A stretch of DNA of 64,000 nucleotides from Ascaris suum (GCA_013433145.1 CM024169.1:372001-436000); one strand, 5' to 3'. Positions 33,790 to 46,728 are shown, counted from the stretch's first letter. Numbers and translations are program-made. The notes: generated from the letters alone by a model not told the origin.

Positions 33790-33996
33790 TCATACGTTTA
33801 ATTCGTCTTTCATTAACTCAACCTCGTTCATGTAGTAGGCCTCCTTCATTCGCAAAATTTTTTGATTTTTTTTCTTGATATATGCAGGTGGATGATGCAT
33901 TTTTTGCAACTTAATAATATAGGTTTTGCGTTGCAGACATATTGCGAAGGTGACTTTTATTACTATCGCCGATAAAAGAATGAATAAAAGCAATAA
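33790..33996 (-). CDS. Last exon of a single-pass membrane protein (5' part uncertain)
   Basis: The frame opens right after an AATTCTAG acceptor (33997) and ends at TGA, 68 codons in phase 0. It begins with a transmembrane helix, LLLLFILLSAIVIKV, followed by a basic stop-transfer segment (QRKTYIIKLQK) and a charged tail of about 45 residues ending NEVELMKDELNV. That layout suits a type I membrane protein with a short cytoplasmic tail. The cysteine-rich exon at 37509-37694 on the same strand is a possible ectodomain, but the phase of that join is unproven. No family recognised for the tail. Confidence 0.45.
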   Translation of the reverse strand, partial: LLLLFILLSAIVIKVTFAICLQRKTYIIKLQKMHHPPAYIKKKNQKILRMKEAYYMNEVELMKDELNV

Positions 33997-34984
33997 CTAG
34001 AATTTGAATTTATAAAAGACATAAGAATTTCTCCTTGCATATTCGAACGCCATATGACATCATAATAAATAACAAATTATAATTCTCGATACGCATGGAA
34101 TGTGTACGCATTATTTATCAATCTTTTTTTCGAGAAAAATAATAGAGGTCAAGCGAATAATACTGTGTGGTAAATTTTTCTGTCACCTACAAATACAGAA
34201 AAACATCTAGAAATTCTTTGATAGACATTTACCACAATGAATTTGCTTCTCTTTTTTTGTTGCAAAAACGAGGCAGTCGTTCGGTTGGTAACTTACATTT
34301 GAGTTGCAATGTTATCCCCTCTTGTTGCTTATTATTAATAAAATCCTTTTTTGTTATCAACTTATATTTTTATGTGTCACTTTTCGGTGTATAACATGAA
34401 TCGGCGTTCTTGCAGTTGCAGATTTGCATTGTGTTCAAGGGAAATTCGTTGAACGAGAAAACATGCACTTCAAATCGGCATCGCAATCGTTCGTTACTTT
34501 CTATGTGCTCATAGGTCGCTACAAATATTTACTGCCTCTTCCGTCTCGTTTCGTTAATGATTTTCCTTTAAAGTGTACAGTATGGGAGTGCCGAAATGGT
34601 GAACGGATATGTTTGTTAACGTTTACCTTAGATCACATTCGAATGACTTCGTAGTTTATGTTATTTATTGCAGCAAATATAGGCCTATCTTCTAGTGGAT
34701 GAATTAATTAGAAGAAATGAGTTCCCACACTGCTGTTTTTCATTTTCGAAAAGATGCAGTTTTTTTGTGTTTCATATTGAAAGCGCCCCCGCAATGGAAT
34801 TTTTGTTTAACGATACGAGTATATTTTACTATTCCAATCTTTTTTCATATTATCGCAAATATTGATTTGCCAAGTGCACTATGGCAACATGACTTCTGTG
34901 CTTAAGTATGCATGTACTTGTTCGTTCGGTAGCTTAACGCGTGCATTATTCAACATATTGGGTGTGATGTGGGCTTATGAAATA

Positions 34985-36722
34985 TTAGGAAGATGATGGA
35001 CGCCGTTGCTGACCTTTACTACCGGCTTCTAAGTCTATAAACCTCGAAGAAGTTGTAGGCAGTTGAAGTTCTTGAAGCCGACCGCATTGCACTTCACTTC
35101 TATCGACCGGATGGCACAGAAGCAATTTTTCGTGGAAAAATTGCAACAATGGTTGGATCATGGTATGAAAGCGTAATTTCGTACATTGCATCGAATGTTG
35201 GCAGCTTATGAAAATGACTGCTTTAGTCAGTAGGATGCAAAAGCGCATATCGTGCGAGCTTCTCCAGCAAGATTCCGATTTGCTTCATTTTTGCCTCCCA
35301 AATCAGTTTTATATGCTTGTGAGCGCATATTTAATCGGAAAGGCCAATCGCTATGACGTGCGTTTAGTATACTATTGACGGACGGAATCTACAGCGTGCT
35401 TCAAAAGTTCAGCTGCTTAGACTTCTTTTGGTAACTAAGCGAGAAAACGAGTTTCACCTCCGTAGCAAAGCTAGCTAGCCTACTGGTATCTGAGCAAACA
35501 TCCTAGTCATACATCGTTGATAACAACATGATAAGACTTCCTTTCGCTTTAGCACGAATTCAAAGACGTTGATGATGGCATGAAGACATTCCGGTCCACT
35601 GAGCAGCGACCTCTCATGTCAGTTCACGGTTGTGAGTGACAGAGCACTGACACACGGACAACATTTAGCGCTGATATCCTTCTCAAAAACATCCCCACGT
35701 GGAAAGTTCCGGCTGATCCATATCTGATTTAGAGTGGGCAGGGCAATTGCAGGAGATCTTTGAAGTCCGTAGATCATTCGCTTTTTGAGGTGAAGTAGAA
35801 TCCTGCTCGAAAACGACATCGCGACTTCTGAAGTGGGAACACGTTCAAAGGAGAAAAGGCCTTTCGCGAACGCCCTCAACATATACACATTTACGTTAAT
35901 CCTGGCTTTTTGGACAACAAATATTGTGCCACAATTGCCGTGTAAAGTAATCGCATCTTAAACCATCACTGACTTGGGGTGACGACCTTCCAATCTCGTT
36001 GTTGATTGTAGTGATCAACACTTACAGGTTAACGGCCGTTTTGACGATTAGCAGACTTTTCACAGTGAACGTTTTTGCACCGGAAATTACATGTCTATAG
36101 CAGGGGTTCGTTTAATTCGTTTCATTTGAGCGTGGCACCTAGTCACTCCAGTTTTCTTCATCTTTCCAGAGAGGATCTGGTAACTCTGCACAGGATACGT
36201 CCTCAATCCTAGATTTTGTGCAGTATTCGATGGAAAGGCCTTTCGCTCATGTGGCCACTTCCCGCCTTGACCTTCTCGAGAGTCCAAACGCATTTCCTTT
36301 CTTTGCGACTAGAGTTCAAGCGTATCCAAGAAGGACTTGACCTGAGTGAGAATGATGTCCGGTATCTATCTTCTGAAACCTCTTCATGGCACGAAAGATT
36401 ATCGAATCACTCGAAGAAATCTGATATGCTGCTGTGCACCATATCTTGGCTATGCAATTCGATGAACGCCGATCGCCATAGCATAACCAATAGTAATAAA
36501 CTTCTTCGAAGTACATCAAACGCATTTCTGTATAGACTTGTATCGGAACGTTTGATGCACGATGTATATATTCGTCTCAAGTTTGTAATTTTCGAATTGA
36601 TATGTAATATAAATGTGCACCAACGGTTAGAGACAGCCAAAGTGCTCCACAATAAACTACTATTAAATAAAGTTTATATGTGCTTCCTGTTGCTTTTACA
36701 TTATGCTTTAATGCAAAGATAA
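34985..36722. other. Both-strand open-frame block, probable decayed mobile element
   Basis: Less AT-rich than its surroundings. Long overlapping frames occur on both strands: plus 36216-36722 (168 codons), minus 35619-35888 and minus 34985-35248. Protein-like pieces such as IDRMAQKQFFVEKLQQWLDH are cut by stops or frame changes. I see no terminal repeats and cannot name a family. A worn transposon or retrocopy is the likeliest reading. Confidence 0.3.
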
Positions 36723-37508
36723 ACAAAACGACGCCGATTATTCGTTAATTTAGGTGGAAGTGAATAGCCAGTCGCCTATAGACTGCCTCATTTTCAGAGA
36801 AGCTCTCGAATAGCAAATTTTAAAAATGGAACGCATTGCACATCACTGGTTTAGAGATACGATGATTAGAATAAACGATTATTAAGTACATCTTATGCTC
36901 ACAATTTGCACGGTAGCTAAGTTTATAAATTATCGACCGGCATACCTCAATCGAAATGTTTGATTAATATAATCTCGTATAAAAACTTGAAAAATATCTC
37001 TAGTTCTTTTTTTTTGTCCTATAGATAACATCGTTTCTCGATGAAAAGATAACAAAACGAAGAACACCCATATTTCCGGTCGTTAATTTTTCGTTTCTTA
37101 AATGATATTAATATACCGTAAAGCTGCGTCCATTGTTTTCCAATGAACAATCTGCACTGAATGTTCTTTTTTTGAAGGAATGAGATGTTTTCAGTTTTAC
37201 GGTATATCAAAAATAGAAAATAAATGTTCAACAATTTTTCCAATGTACAGAAAATAAATAGCAATATTAGAAATGTTTGTAGACCAACCGAACCACTCCA
37301 AAATTATGCGCTCTTCAAATTGCAATATTGGATTCCTATTTTGCTTATATTAGCAAAAAAGCAAACAAATCAAGTATCGTCTCAAGGATAACAATTTCAA
37401 CATACGTAAAAATATGAAAAGCGCATCGCCTAATCATTTTTGAATATGGTTGGCTATTTGCAAGGCGAATTGGCGACTTGCCAATGTGTGTGGATCGGTA
37501 AAGAACAT

Positions 37509-37694
37509 CTATAAGTTGTCAAAAGAGTTATTGGATAGGTCAAACTGTTCGTTGCAGGTATGTCCATAGCAACAGCAAAATGTGCTTCTCTTCGCAGCAC
37601 ATCTTCGCTCTTCGCAATTGTTCATCGAAATCTGCAAAACCATGGATTTAAATGAGCATTTTGGATATCTGCTAATATCTGCTTCGCAGTCCAT
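37509..37694 (-). CDS. Cysteine-rich exon resembling a three-finger / receptor ectodomain
   Basis: Sixty-one codons with eight cysteines, ending in the pattern FCCCYGHTCNEQF. The CCC-x4-CN ending is typical of activin/TGF-beta receptor ectodomains and of nematode ET-module secreted proteins. A TTTTGCAG inside the frame (just before ISMNNCEERRC) is an alternative acceptor, so the first third may be intron. A candidate upstream exon on the same strand, 37987-37940 (16 codons ending YELSCHF, with GTAAGT donor), adds another cysteine. Where the exon ends is unclear: it reads to TAG, or splices at a GTTTGA after CNEQ. It may join the membrane exon at 33790-33996. No kinase domain is seen nearby. 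Confidence 0.4.
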   Translation of the reverse strand: MDCEADISRYPKCSFKSMVLQISMNNCEERRCAAKRSTFCCCYGHTCNEQFDLSNNSFDNL

Positions 37695-37987
37695 TATTAT
37701 TTAAAGCGTCAGGAGTCGTTTTTCAATCGTTATACTAAATATGCGATGGAGAAATAAAAGCACTACAAGTGAAATTTGCTATGAATGAGTTTATCCAATA
37801 GGCTCAATTTAGATGCGCAATTTTGCAATGCAATGTTTCTTTCAAGCAAATTTTGATGCCATTTTTATGCAATGTTATTTTCATATTTAACGGGGAAGCT
37901 GCATTTCAAGCAAAATATATGCAAAATTTTTTCACTTACAAAGTGACAGCTCAACTCATAATCAACTGCAACATCGTTGTTCGTGCG

Positions 37988-40900
37988 CTAACTATATAAT
38001 TTCTTCAAAAAAAAAGTGAATGGATCAGTAGCAAAAGCTGCGAATGATGCACCCTTTCAGCAACAGCGTTATCATTGGTTATTGCCATCCCAAAGAGAGA
38101 TCACACCTATTTTTCCGGCGGGAAAAGTTTTTACAGCGTTTCATAATTGCTTCATATTTTTAAGCGTTTCTAAATTTCTTTATAAGAACGCTATGCATAT
38201 ATAATATTTATCATATTTCTTTAAGTATAGAATTTACTCGAGATTTGGGAAGGTCAACGATCGCTTTCGAACGAACGGCCTCCACAGGGAAATTTAAGAC
38301 ATTCTTTTAAAAATAAAAACCATTCGAAAATGTTTCGGTGAGGGACAACCTGAATCCATGCAGCAACATAATACCTGTTCATCTCGGAAATGAATCTGGA
38401 AATTCCTCGGCAGAATAAGGTTGTGTGAGCTGTAACAGTCCAGTTTATTTCGAATGAAACGTCGCAATGAATGCCAAGCCTTTATCAATTGCTTGTTAGC
38501 TATTATATATCTGCCAAAAGCCGTTTGATTGGCGAATGAACATACCGCTTGTTGCATCCAGCAATCTTGAACAAGCAATTGCTTCTTGACGTCCCAAACG
38601 GCATAACATCCAACTCGCATATCCTCAGACTGCGGCCGATAGCATCGCTTCACCTGCAGTCGAGGTCACTTAAAAACTGCGCAACGAAACACTTCCACTC
38701 TTGGGCTCATCTTAGACTAGCGCAAAGCTGCATTCCCTTAACTATGCACCACTTCTCCAATATGAAGTTAAAGCAACAGCTGATAAACCTGAACAGGTAG
38801 ACTAATACAACTCATGCTTCTTCCAGAACCCTTACTTCAGTGTAACGATGACAGCCGAGCAATTGATCTTTGGTTAAAACCGAACGTTCAGCTGGCCTTT
38901 ACCGATCAAAACTCGACCTATACTATTCTCTAGTCCTTCCGAATGCATCCGAAAATTGCCTTAACCGAAAATTTGAATAGGTAAGATGCCTTCAGCTTCA
39001 ACTGAATTTTTGTTACATTAAATGCTTTTGGTCGCTAGCCTTTAGCTGTTGCGAGGCCAAAACAGGGCCTCCTCCCGGAATCAAATAATCGACAGTAATC
39101 GAATAACCACCAACAGCAATCAGATAAACGAAGTCATACTACAGGAAAAAATTTCGACCGGTTTTCGCCGGAAGGAGATTCCGTTTTCACATCCTCGATT
39201 GCAACCAGGATGTGATTTCCACCGAATCCTTATGATTAGTAACCGATCAATGTCTATATTATCGAGAGAACTTTTATTGGATTACTGTTGTAATTCGCTA
39301 CTTTTAGCTGGTTGTTGAGCGAACGGAATTTTGTTTCCGGATTATTGCTACAAGGCATATAGGTTATAGAATTCATCATGTATCCAACCTTGCCGTCGTC
39401 AGGTGCTCATGTAAATGATACTGTAATATGTAGGCTCAAGCGTTTTCACGCCCTTTTTGGAATGGCTTGAAGGAAAGAGTGATATCCTCGTAAAGTTGTT
39501 AAGCTCTTTGATTTCTAATACTATGAAGACGGTTACAAGCACCCTTATCACAACATTTCGAGCTTCATCACAACCACCCGCGTTCTATTTAATAGCCGAG
39601 CCGGAATATTGTATATTAAGACAAAAATTCGTGTAGAGTATATTCACCATAAAATTTACACTCGCAACGTTCTTGTTATATCATTAAAGACCGAAATAAC
39701 ATTTGGGGCAAATGGAGCAACTGGATCGCCGGTTACTAAAAAAAATGAACACAAAACGGAACGATATTAGCGCAAGCTCGAACAAGAGGTTACTTCCTAG
39801 AAATTACCGTAGCAAGACTTCCGTTGATACTTTTAACACAGTTGACATACTCCCTGCCATCCTTGTCGATGCTAACGAGGTGTACTCTCTCAGGCATCGA
39901 TTTGTGACGGCTGAAAAATTAAAAGTATTGATTGTCAGGCAACGCTACTAAGCAATGGCCGATCACGAAAAGAGACAACTGTCCGGATATTAGTGGTGAT
40001 ATAATTTTAAATTATGCTAGTGAGTTTCATCCTTGAATTTCCTCCTCGTACATCGTTCGTTTTAATGTTTCGAGGTAGAGAACTAGAGACTAGATATGTG
40101 CGCACTGTAGGCATAAAATGACAACAAAATTAACAAAAATTAATTCTTCAATGAAAAGTGATAAGACCGGATGAAATTGGAAAGAAGACCACAGATGAAA
40201 TATAAAAGAGAGAAAATATTTTCTCATTCTTTTGATTAGCAAGTATGGAAATATTTTCTTGAGCAGTGGAAGAGTCGGAATGAAGACGGTTTTTTTTTTG
40301 GAAAAAAGACAAAACTGATAGTGTAAACTGAATTTTGAAGTAAGGATTGCATGTTCGTGGAAAATTGTTTTCTTCAGATTATCATTTTTTTTTCTTTGGC
40401 GATGATTTGCAAGAGATGAGGTCAGCTTTATATTGTCATCAATAGGATACGTGATTTGGTCAAAACGAGAATTGAATCTCATTCGGCGTCAAATCTCATT
40501 TGGCTGTTGAAATTTCAACTTTATCTTATTTCTAAGAGCGCAGAATTAAAATTTCTCCCACACTTATGAGATTATCATTTTTTTTTAATAAAGAGATGGT
40601 TGGTGTTGCTTCCAATTTAACAGTTTCCTATACTTATATTGCTTCAAGATTGGAAATTCTGTATGAAAGTGAATAAAAAGGCGATATCAATCATTTAAAA
40701 GCTTTGCATGGCAAATATATTGACAAATTAAAAAAAGAGATAGGAAATCTGTTATTTTAGGCATCTTTCCGCATCATATATTTGTAAGTTTCCATCTATC
40801 GTAAAGTCAATTTTCTTAGTTGATATTTAGGATGAATTGCACATAGAAACATATTGCATATGCGTACTTAGATATTTTTTCTAGTGGCGTATGAAAAGTG

Positions 40901-40988
40901 CGGAATTTAAAACATCGCTATCCATATGGAGAGAGTAATAAAGGCCATCAATACTTTGCATTGAATGTAAATGCTATAAATAGCGAAT
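37988..40988. other. Gene-poor stretch with worn open frames
   Basis: A minus-strand frame of 119 codons (38294-38653) and plus-strand frames at 38549-38800, 39049-39318 and 39703-39951 are uninterpretable. They may belong to the same class of relic as 34985-36722. Confidence 0.4.
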
Positions 40989-41168
40989 TCACCGATGGGA
41001 TTTATGATGATGGTGTGTTGTGGCTTTCGCCCTTTCAAGGAAGCTGTCGATCAATTCTGAGGCGGTCATATCCTCGTCGATGATCGCTTTTTTCGGTATT
41101 GATTTCGAATCGGATAATAAGCAAAGAATTACCAATAGTAAAGCGGTTTGCATCAAAATGCCGTTCAT
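40989..41168 (-). CDS. Small secreted peptide precursor with His-rich tail
   Basis: A complete 59-aa frame. The ATG lies one base after a canonical TTGTTTCAG acceptor, which suits spliced-leader addition and fixes the start against an in-frame ATG five codons upstream. The N-terminus is a textbook signal peptide, MNGILMQTALLLVILCLLSD, with likely cleavage near Ser21-Ser23. The mature part of about 36 residues is acidic and helical (DEDMTASELIDSFLERAK) and ends TTHHHHKSHR. It has no cysteines. Dibasic KK near the mature N-terminus and the short length would suit a peptide hormone or secreted effector, but no amidation GKR motif is present. I recognise no family. If the TTTCAG is a cis-acceptor, a short non-coding first exon lies upstream. 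Confidence 0.6.
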   Translation of the reverse strand: MNGILMQTALLLVILCLLSDSKSIPKKAIIDEDMTASELIDSFLERAKATTHHHHKSHR

Positions 41169-44100
41169 TCTGAAACAATTCATAATGTGCTCACGTTATA
41201 CCTGCACATACCTGACAAGTCACGAAAAAAAAAACAGAAGTTACATCGATGCGTTTTTGTATGCAAGACTGCTAGAAGCACTCAGAAAAGATAGCCCAGT
41301 TTTTTTTTTTCTACTGTGCCATATTTTCGGAGCGTCCAATTCAAATACTTAGAATGAACATTTTCATGCAAATTGTGCAGCGAACGCCAAAATCGATGCA
41401 CATGGAAAAGCCCATGTAAAAATCACTAAGTTAACAAAACCCCGAGATATATGAATAACTTGAGCAGGCAGGTAGAGTTGAACTCAATATCGCCGAAATT
41501 ACAGCATAGGTAGCAAAATTAATCTGCACTCAAACAGCATCTTCAATTCCCCGGATGCTTGGCTTCTGAGATAGCCGAAAACTCCAACGACGACTATTAT
41601 TTTAGTAATGCATACTTCATTTCAGTAGCATGGAGAGAGAAGGTAGGGGGTGCGCTTGGATAATGCAATGCGCTTCTATAAACGATCTAGTGGAGAATTC
41701 AAATTTAATTTCAAGTGAGAACGACGTTTTAAAGAAGAAGCTGGCACAGTATGCGCTTTTGAGTTTTGGTTTTGCTAACCTGTTCAAGCAGCTTTGTAAG
41801 TTATCAACAAGTGATAAAAATAAGCCAAATTCTCGTTAAGTTTTTACTGGTTCGATTCCTCGTAGAAGTAAATGCGCCCTATAACTAAGGCGTACAGTAT
41901 GCCATTCAAAATGTAAGAATCAATCTCTACATTGCAAAAAGATGCTATCATATGTAGAGATTATTTTTTAACTCCGTTTTCAATGATTCTTGAATTGAAC
42001 AGGTAGACACACATACATAAACAGAAATATGATCCTGCTAGCATTCGCCTTAGCAAATAAATTCTCTAAATTGTACAGTAAGCTCAAAGAATTAAAAAAT
42101 TTCTTTCGTGCCATAGAGTTTTCATATCCATCTCCTATAGAGTGCAAACGAGCATTAAAGCCAAGCTTGACCAGCGATTTCTTCTGCGGTTCCCCGTATT
42201 GCTGGCATGTAACCTTCTCCGGTAACCTTGAACAAAGAAATATGAATGTAATTATGAAACTGTCGTTATGCACGAATGAGAAAATAAAGCAATGCCTGAG
42301 TTCATTTCACTCCATTTCCCCCCACTGAACTGATGTTCGTCGAGATTTAGAACTCATCAAATTTTAATCAGCCAATCGAGAAGCGATTTATTGCGGGGGC
42401 GCAAATAAAAAACAAAATATATGAGTTAAATGAAAAGAAAGACGAATAGATGTATATAATAAATCCATTTTTACCACGAGTATACCTACAAGTGTTTTGA
42501 ATAGATGAGAAAAAGTGGCGAGCAATTTATGATAGAATAAATAAAATAGTGCGGCGCCAATAATCAGGCGGTAAAGTAACGTAAATCCAACTAGAAACTG
42601 TTGAAAAGAGTGTTTCTCCGCATACAATACAACATTGAACTACATACGATCAGACGATCAGACAAACAACTTATGACAAAGATGTAATCTTTGGATATCG
42701 AGATCGGGTTAATGCATTCATTACAAGTTTGCAATTTGCATCCACTACAGGTTTGCAATTTGCATTCACGAAGATAAACTATCGTAATTTACAGCAGTTA
42801 ACATGTAATGTTGACTCGTTTATTTTACCTGCTCTTGCGTTCTTCAATCGTCGCAATCCATGAGACGAGCAATAAATAACTCATTGAGAAATTTAAAATG
42901 ACGACTCTAGCGAAAAAGTTGTTTACGTTCTAGGCTGACTGACCTCTGGAGTGTTTAAGGAAACGCCCTTGTGAGCTCAACTAATTGCTGTCTTGAAAGA
43001 AACATTTCAACCGATTTGCACTTATTTATTTCTTCTATTTTAAAACGGACATTTTAGGCTATTAAACACGTCTTCATCCCATCTATTCTCTCCCCTGCAT
43101 TGTTCAGGCCCAATTCGAAATACTGCAGTACATATTGCTTGATAGGCGAGATCAACTCAGCGATCTATGTCGTGTCATGAAGTACACCTCTGATGGGATA
43201 TATCTGAAAAATAGTAGATGGCGACTCGAAATGACTAGGAAATATTTACTCTACAAAACTCGGCGGATTGCAACATCAACATTGCATTGGTAATTTTTCG
43301 GCCACGAGTGACAAATTCTTCGCCCCTTATACTGGCTGCTAGTTGTTTGATGAGTGACGGAGTTTCAGTCGCAATAGTTCTCGTGGACTGTGCCTTATAC
43401 ACTTATAGAGAATATGGTAAGGGGAGGGTGATAACAGCGATACATCACACGGTTTCCGTGAACACGACGGTTTGTTTCTTTGCACAAGTCGTGCTGTAAA
43501 AACAGCTCTGTGATATTGCAGGTGTTTTTTTCACCTCCAACAAAAACTTCTAAGAAACTATCTGCGATAAGCGGAGAGAATCTTTAAAGCAGTGTTGCTT
43601 CAAGCTCGAGAGCCTCAGGGCGAGGGTAAAAACGTGTGAGCTCAGTATAACAGAGTGAGTGGTTCCAGAAAATTGTCAGCCGAGGTTCAGAAAACCAAAG
43701 GTTTTGCTTGAAATGTAGGCTCCAGCTCGCCGTTGTCACGGACGGTTGGCTATGAACTTCGAAGCGTTGGAGTAGACGACGCAGTGGTTTGAGCTACAGG
43801 GATCTTAGATCTCGGGAGTTTCGGTCCTGGTGGATAGGACGCAGAACTACTTGTCGATGCGCTACAGTTACGCGCATGAGAAAGGAGAATGAAGAAAAAA
43901 GGGAGGGTACGAGTGGAGATGAAGCGAATAGACGGACAGACGGGCAGACTTCTCATTCTTCTTCTCGCGGCGCTGAAGGTCAGGTTACATTCCATTCTTC
44001 CCTCCTTCCAAAAAGAAGACGCAAAAAATCTAGTATGTCGGATAGGAAAATGACTTATTGCAAGAAATGCCCTCAACAAGATTCTCAATGTTTGCGTATC

Positions 44101-45364
44101 CTATCTAAATGTGTTCTTTTTCAAAATTAGTAGAGAAAGTGCGGTAGATCGTTTGCTTCTGCTGCGATATGACACGGGATAGAGACGCTGGAATATTACA
44201 AGAAGAATGAAGCGGGGAAGCTGGATTTTGTCGAAGAAAGAAGTTAAGGATAGCGGGGTTTTGCAATAAAAAGTGGAAGTAGGTAGCCAGAGGATGAAAG
44301 AAAGAGAGGGCGAAAACAGCAAAATATTGGAAGTAGATAGTAAAAGAAATGAGGTGTTAAAAGTAAAGGGCAGAAAAGGCTGGGCATTGCAGGAAGGACC
44401 GCTCGTGATTAGGAGCAGCTCCAGGCGAAAACGAGGCTGGGATGTGGGACTGGTCTTCCTGGTCATGGTCACAACCTTAAGCTGAGGAAGGCTACTTTCC
44501 CACTTCCAGGTATGCTCATAGACCGAAGCTTTGAGGCAGTGTTGCGATGTGGGAGGCTAAAACAGGATCCGAAGTAAGCAATAGACTGTTAAACTTTAAT
44601 GACGCAAGCGATTCGGCATCCTTCACGAGTACCAGATATCTCCGTCAAAATGGCACACCGCTCCTCAGCCCCATTATTCACCGGAAATGGATGCGAAATA
44701 ACAACTGTCATTATGGGAAACTACGATGAATCGAAATTCGAATTAGCTAAATTCGACGATAAAACTTATAGGTTAATGAATCGATTACGTAACCATAAAC
44801 TTGAACAATATTCGCTTGCTATCTCTAAGAGAGTATATCTGCTTTGCGCTATCAGCGATTGATGAATAAACATTCGAAGTTGCTTGCAAAGCGCAACTGT
44901 TGCACTTTACGAAAACACATCAACACTTGAAGGCATTTTCAATAATAAAAAAAAAGAATTCCAACGTTGATTATTTTCATCGCAAAATAAGCCGATCGCT
45001 AACAATGTGTAGGCGTCACATAGACGCTATTACAATTGAGCGCAAAATCGTCTCTTAGCGATAAATTTCTATCGGATGACGTAAAGCGAAATAATTTCCA
45101 AACGGTAACTATAAAATGCAAAGATAAGGGAATAAACATCAATTTACACCGACACAAATTACAACGACGAATCAATAGAACTTCTTTAAGAGTTTGCTTA
45201 TGTGGATGCTAATGTAAATATAAGTTCAGCATTATTTGGCCTAGACAACAAACGTAGTGGCGTATTTGTGTGTTGTAACATTTGAGTGCATTAGTTCATG
45301 GCCCATAACTCTGTCCTGCCTCTTTTTGAAAAATTGCAAAACTTTTAGCTGAACAAGGACCTTG
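41169..45364. other. Gene-poor stretch
   Basis: Weak candidates only. They are a minus-strand hydrophobic frame at 42486-42627 ending at a GTATAC donor (FQQFLVGFTLLYRL and GAALFYLFYHKLL), a plus frame 42029-42328 overlapped by a minus frame, and purine-rich frames at 43750-44485. None has enough support to be called a gene. Confidence 0.4.
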
Positions 45365-45551
45365 CATTTGGCTTTCTTCTGTAGTCATTTAGCTTTCTTC
45401 GATAGCGTTCGACTCTTTCCTACGGCCATTGGCTTTCTTCTACACCTATTCGGCCTTCTTTTATGATCTTCCGGCTTCCTTCTGCAGCCATTCGGCCCTT
45501 TGCTGCTGCTAATTGCTTTTCTACAACGGCCATTTGGCGCATTTCTGCGTT
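45365..45551. repeat. Decayed 21-bp tandem repeat (about nine units)
   Basis: About nine consecutive units of 20-21 bases share the pattern CATT-GGCTTTCTTCTNNAGC. On the minus strand each full unit is seven codons, reading NAEMRQM, AVVEKQL, AAAKGRM, AAEGSRK, IIKEGRI and TTEESQM. Two units are one base short and one holds a stop. This looks like a coding heptad minisatellite (Ala/Glu/Arg-rich helix) that has lost its frame. Confidence 0.75.
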
Positions 45552-46677
45552 TATTTTGCTTTCATTGAGGCTATTGTTGGAGATGCGAGGAACAACCTAG
45601 TTGAAAGAGCTTGCATTTATCAAACGCTTTTAGTGCGCAACACTGTTTGTATTAGTGCGCACAGAAAATTGCCGATAGCATACTTATGGGAGAGTCTAAA
45701 CATCACCTCACCTCATCGGTGAATGCTCACAACAATGACCAGAACTTAGAGGAAGACTTTTCCCGATCAGCAACAGTTCTAATGTATTTTTAAAAGGACA
45801 AACATTGCAGTGCATTCACAAAGTAGTCAAGTCTAAGCGGGTGGTCACTCGATAAGCCATATTTCAATATAAGCAGCTCAAGAGAATGAGGGAACTGTGA
45901 AATATTAAAGGCTTTGCGTAAAATGTTGCGACAAAATTGATAACGGGGTGAAATAGATAGATTTCATTCTGCTCTATAAGGAACATTTGGCTCTCGAAGA
46001 GATCCTCCCCTATTTATTCATCTCCTTTTGAAAAACCGTTTATTGTTTTCGTATCGGAAATTTTTAATTCATTTAAGAGGAAAAGGATTTCCTATGAGTT
46101 TGCAATACCTCTACGATGATAAATTTTCGGCGTGAATATTTAAGCGATAAATCCTTCGTTTACAATAAAATGCCACTTTTTCGATCGCTATAAACCTAAA
46201 ATGAATGTAAAGTGGTGAAAGAATTCCCGACGCTAAGCAAGGATAGCGGTAACAAGAAAGGCATTGCGAGGCGCACCCGAGCACAAATGCGACATCCAAA
46301 TGACGAACTAAGTGGATGGCGACCTTTGTTACGAAATGCACAAGATTTGTAAATTAATGCGTGCAAACAAGAAACCGGTTACTCTGTTATGCATACATCA
46401 CTACGCTTTCCGCCTTCTCAGATTCACATCCGCCAATTATAAATAGTGGAAATTCATCGCTTTCATTTGCTGCAAGTAATTACGCATATGAGAGTATACG
46501 ACAGTGGTCGAGTTGGTCAACGAGCAGCAGCAATGACTTCACTAATCATGTCATCATTCAACAAAGGTGGCAGACAAGCCCTGCCCACACGCACTATATG
46601 TTTGACAAATTTCGTTATCGACATGAACTCCTCTTTACTCGTCACATGGAAGATTGAAGCTGCCTTATTAGACAGAC

Positions 46678-46728
46678 AGCGGAAGTGACTGGCTTAACGG
46701 TTCTGCCGTTAAGCCGGTCACTTCCGCT
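46678..46728. repeat. 23-bp inverted repeat with 5-base loop
   Basis: Arms 46678-46700 and 46706-46728 are complementary except for one position that would be a G-U pair in RNA. The loop is TTCTG. The stem is more GC-rich than the surroundings. Confidence 0.93.

Noticed and set aside
38294..38653. Minus-strand 119-codon frame considered as a transposase fragment
   Set aside because: No catalytic residues or domain pattern of any transposase could be pointed to.
41849..41859. GGTTCGATTCC, a perfect tRNA B-box-like sequence
   Set aside because: The flanking bases do not form a T-arm stem, and no acceptor stem, D-arm or anticodon arm fits upstream.
42020..42330. Opposed frames on both strands; a minus-strand VTGEGYMPAIRGTAEE after a TTCAAG recalls a P-type ATPase motif
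   Set aside because: The motif frame stops after about 23 codons, no flanking ATPase exons are visible, and the other two frames are equally open.
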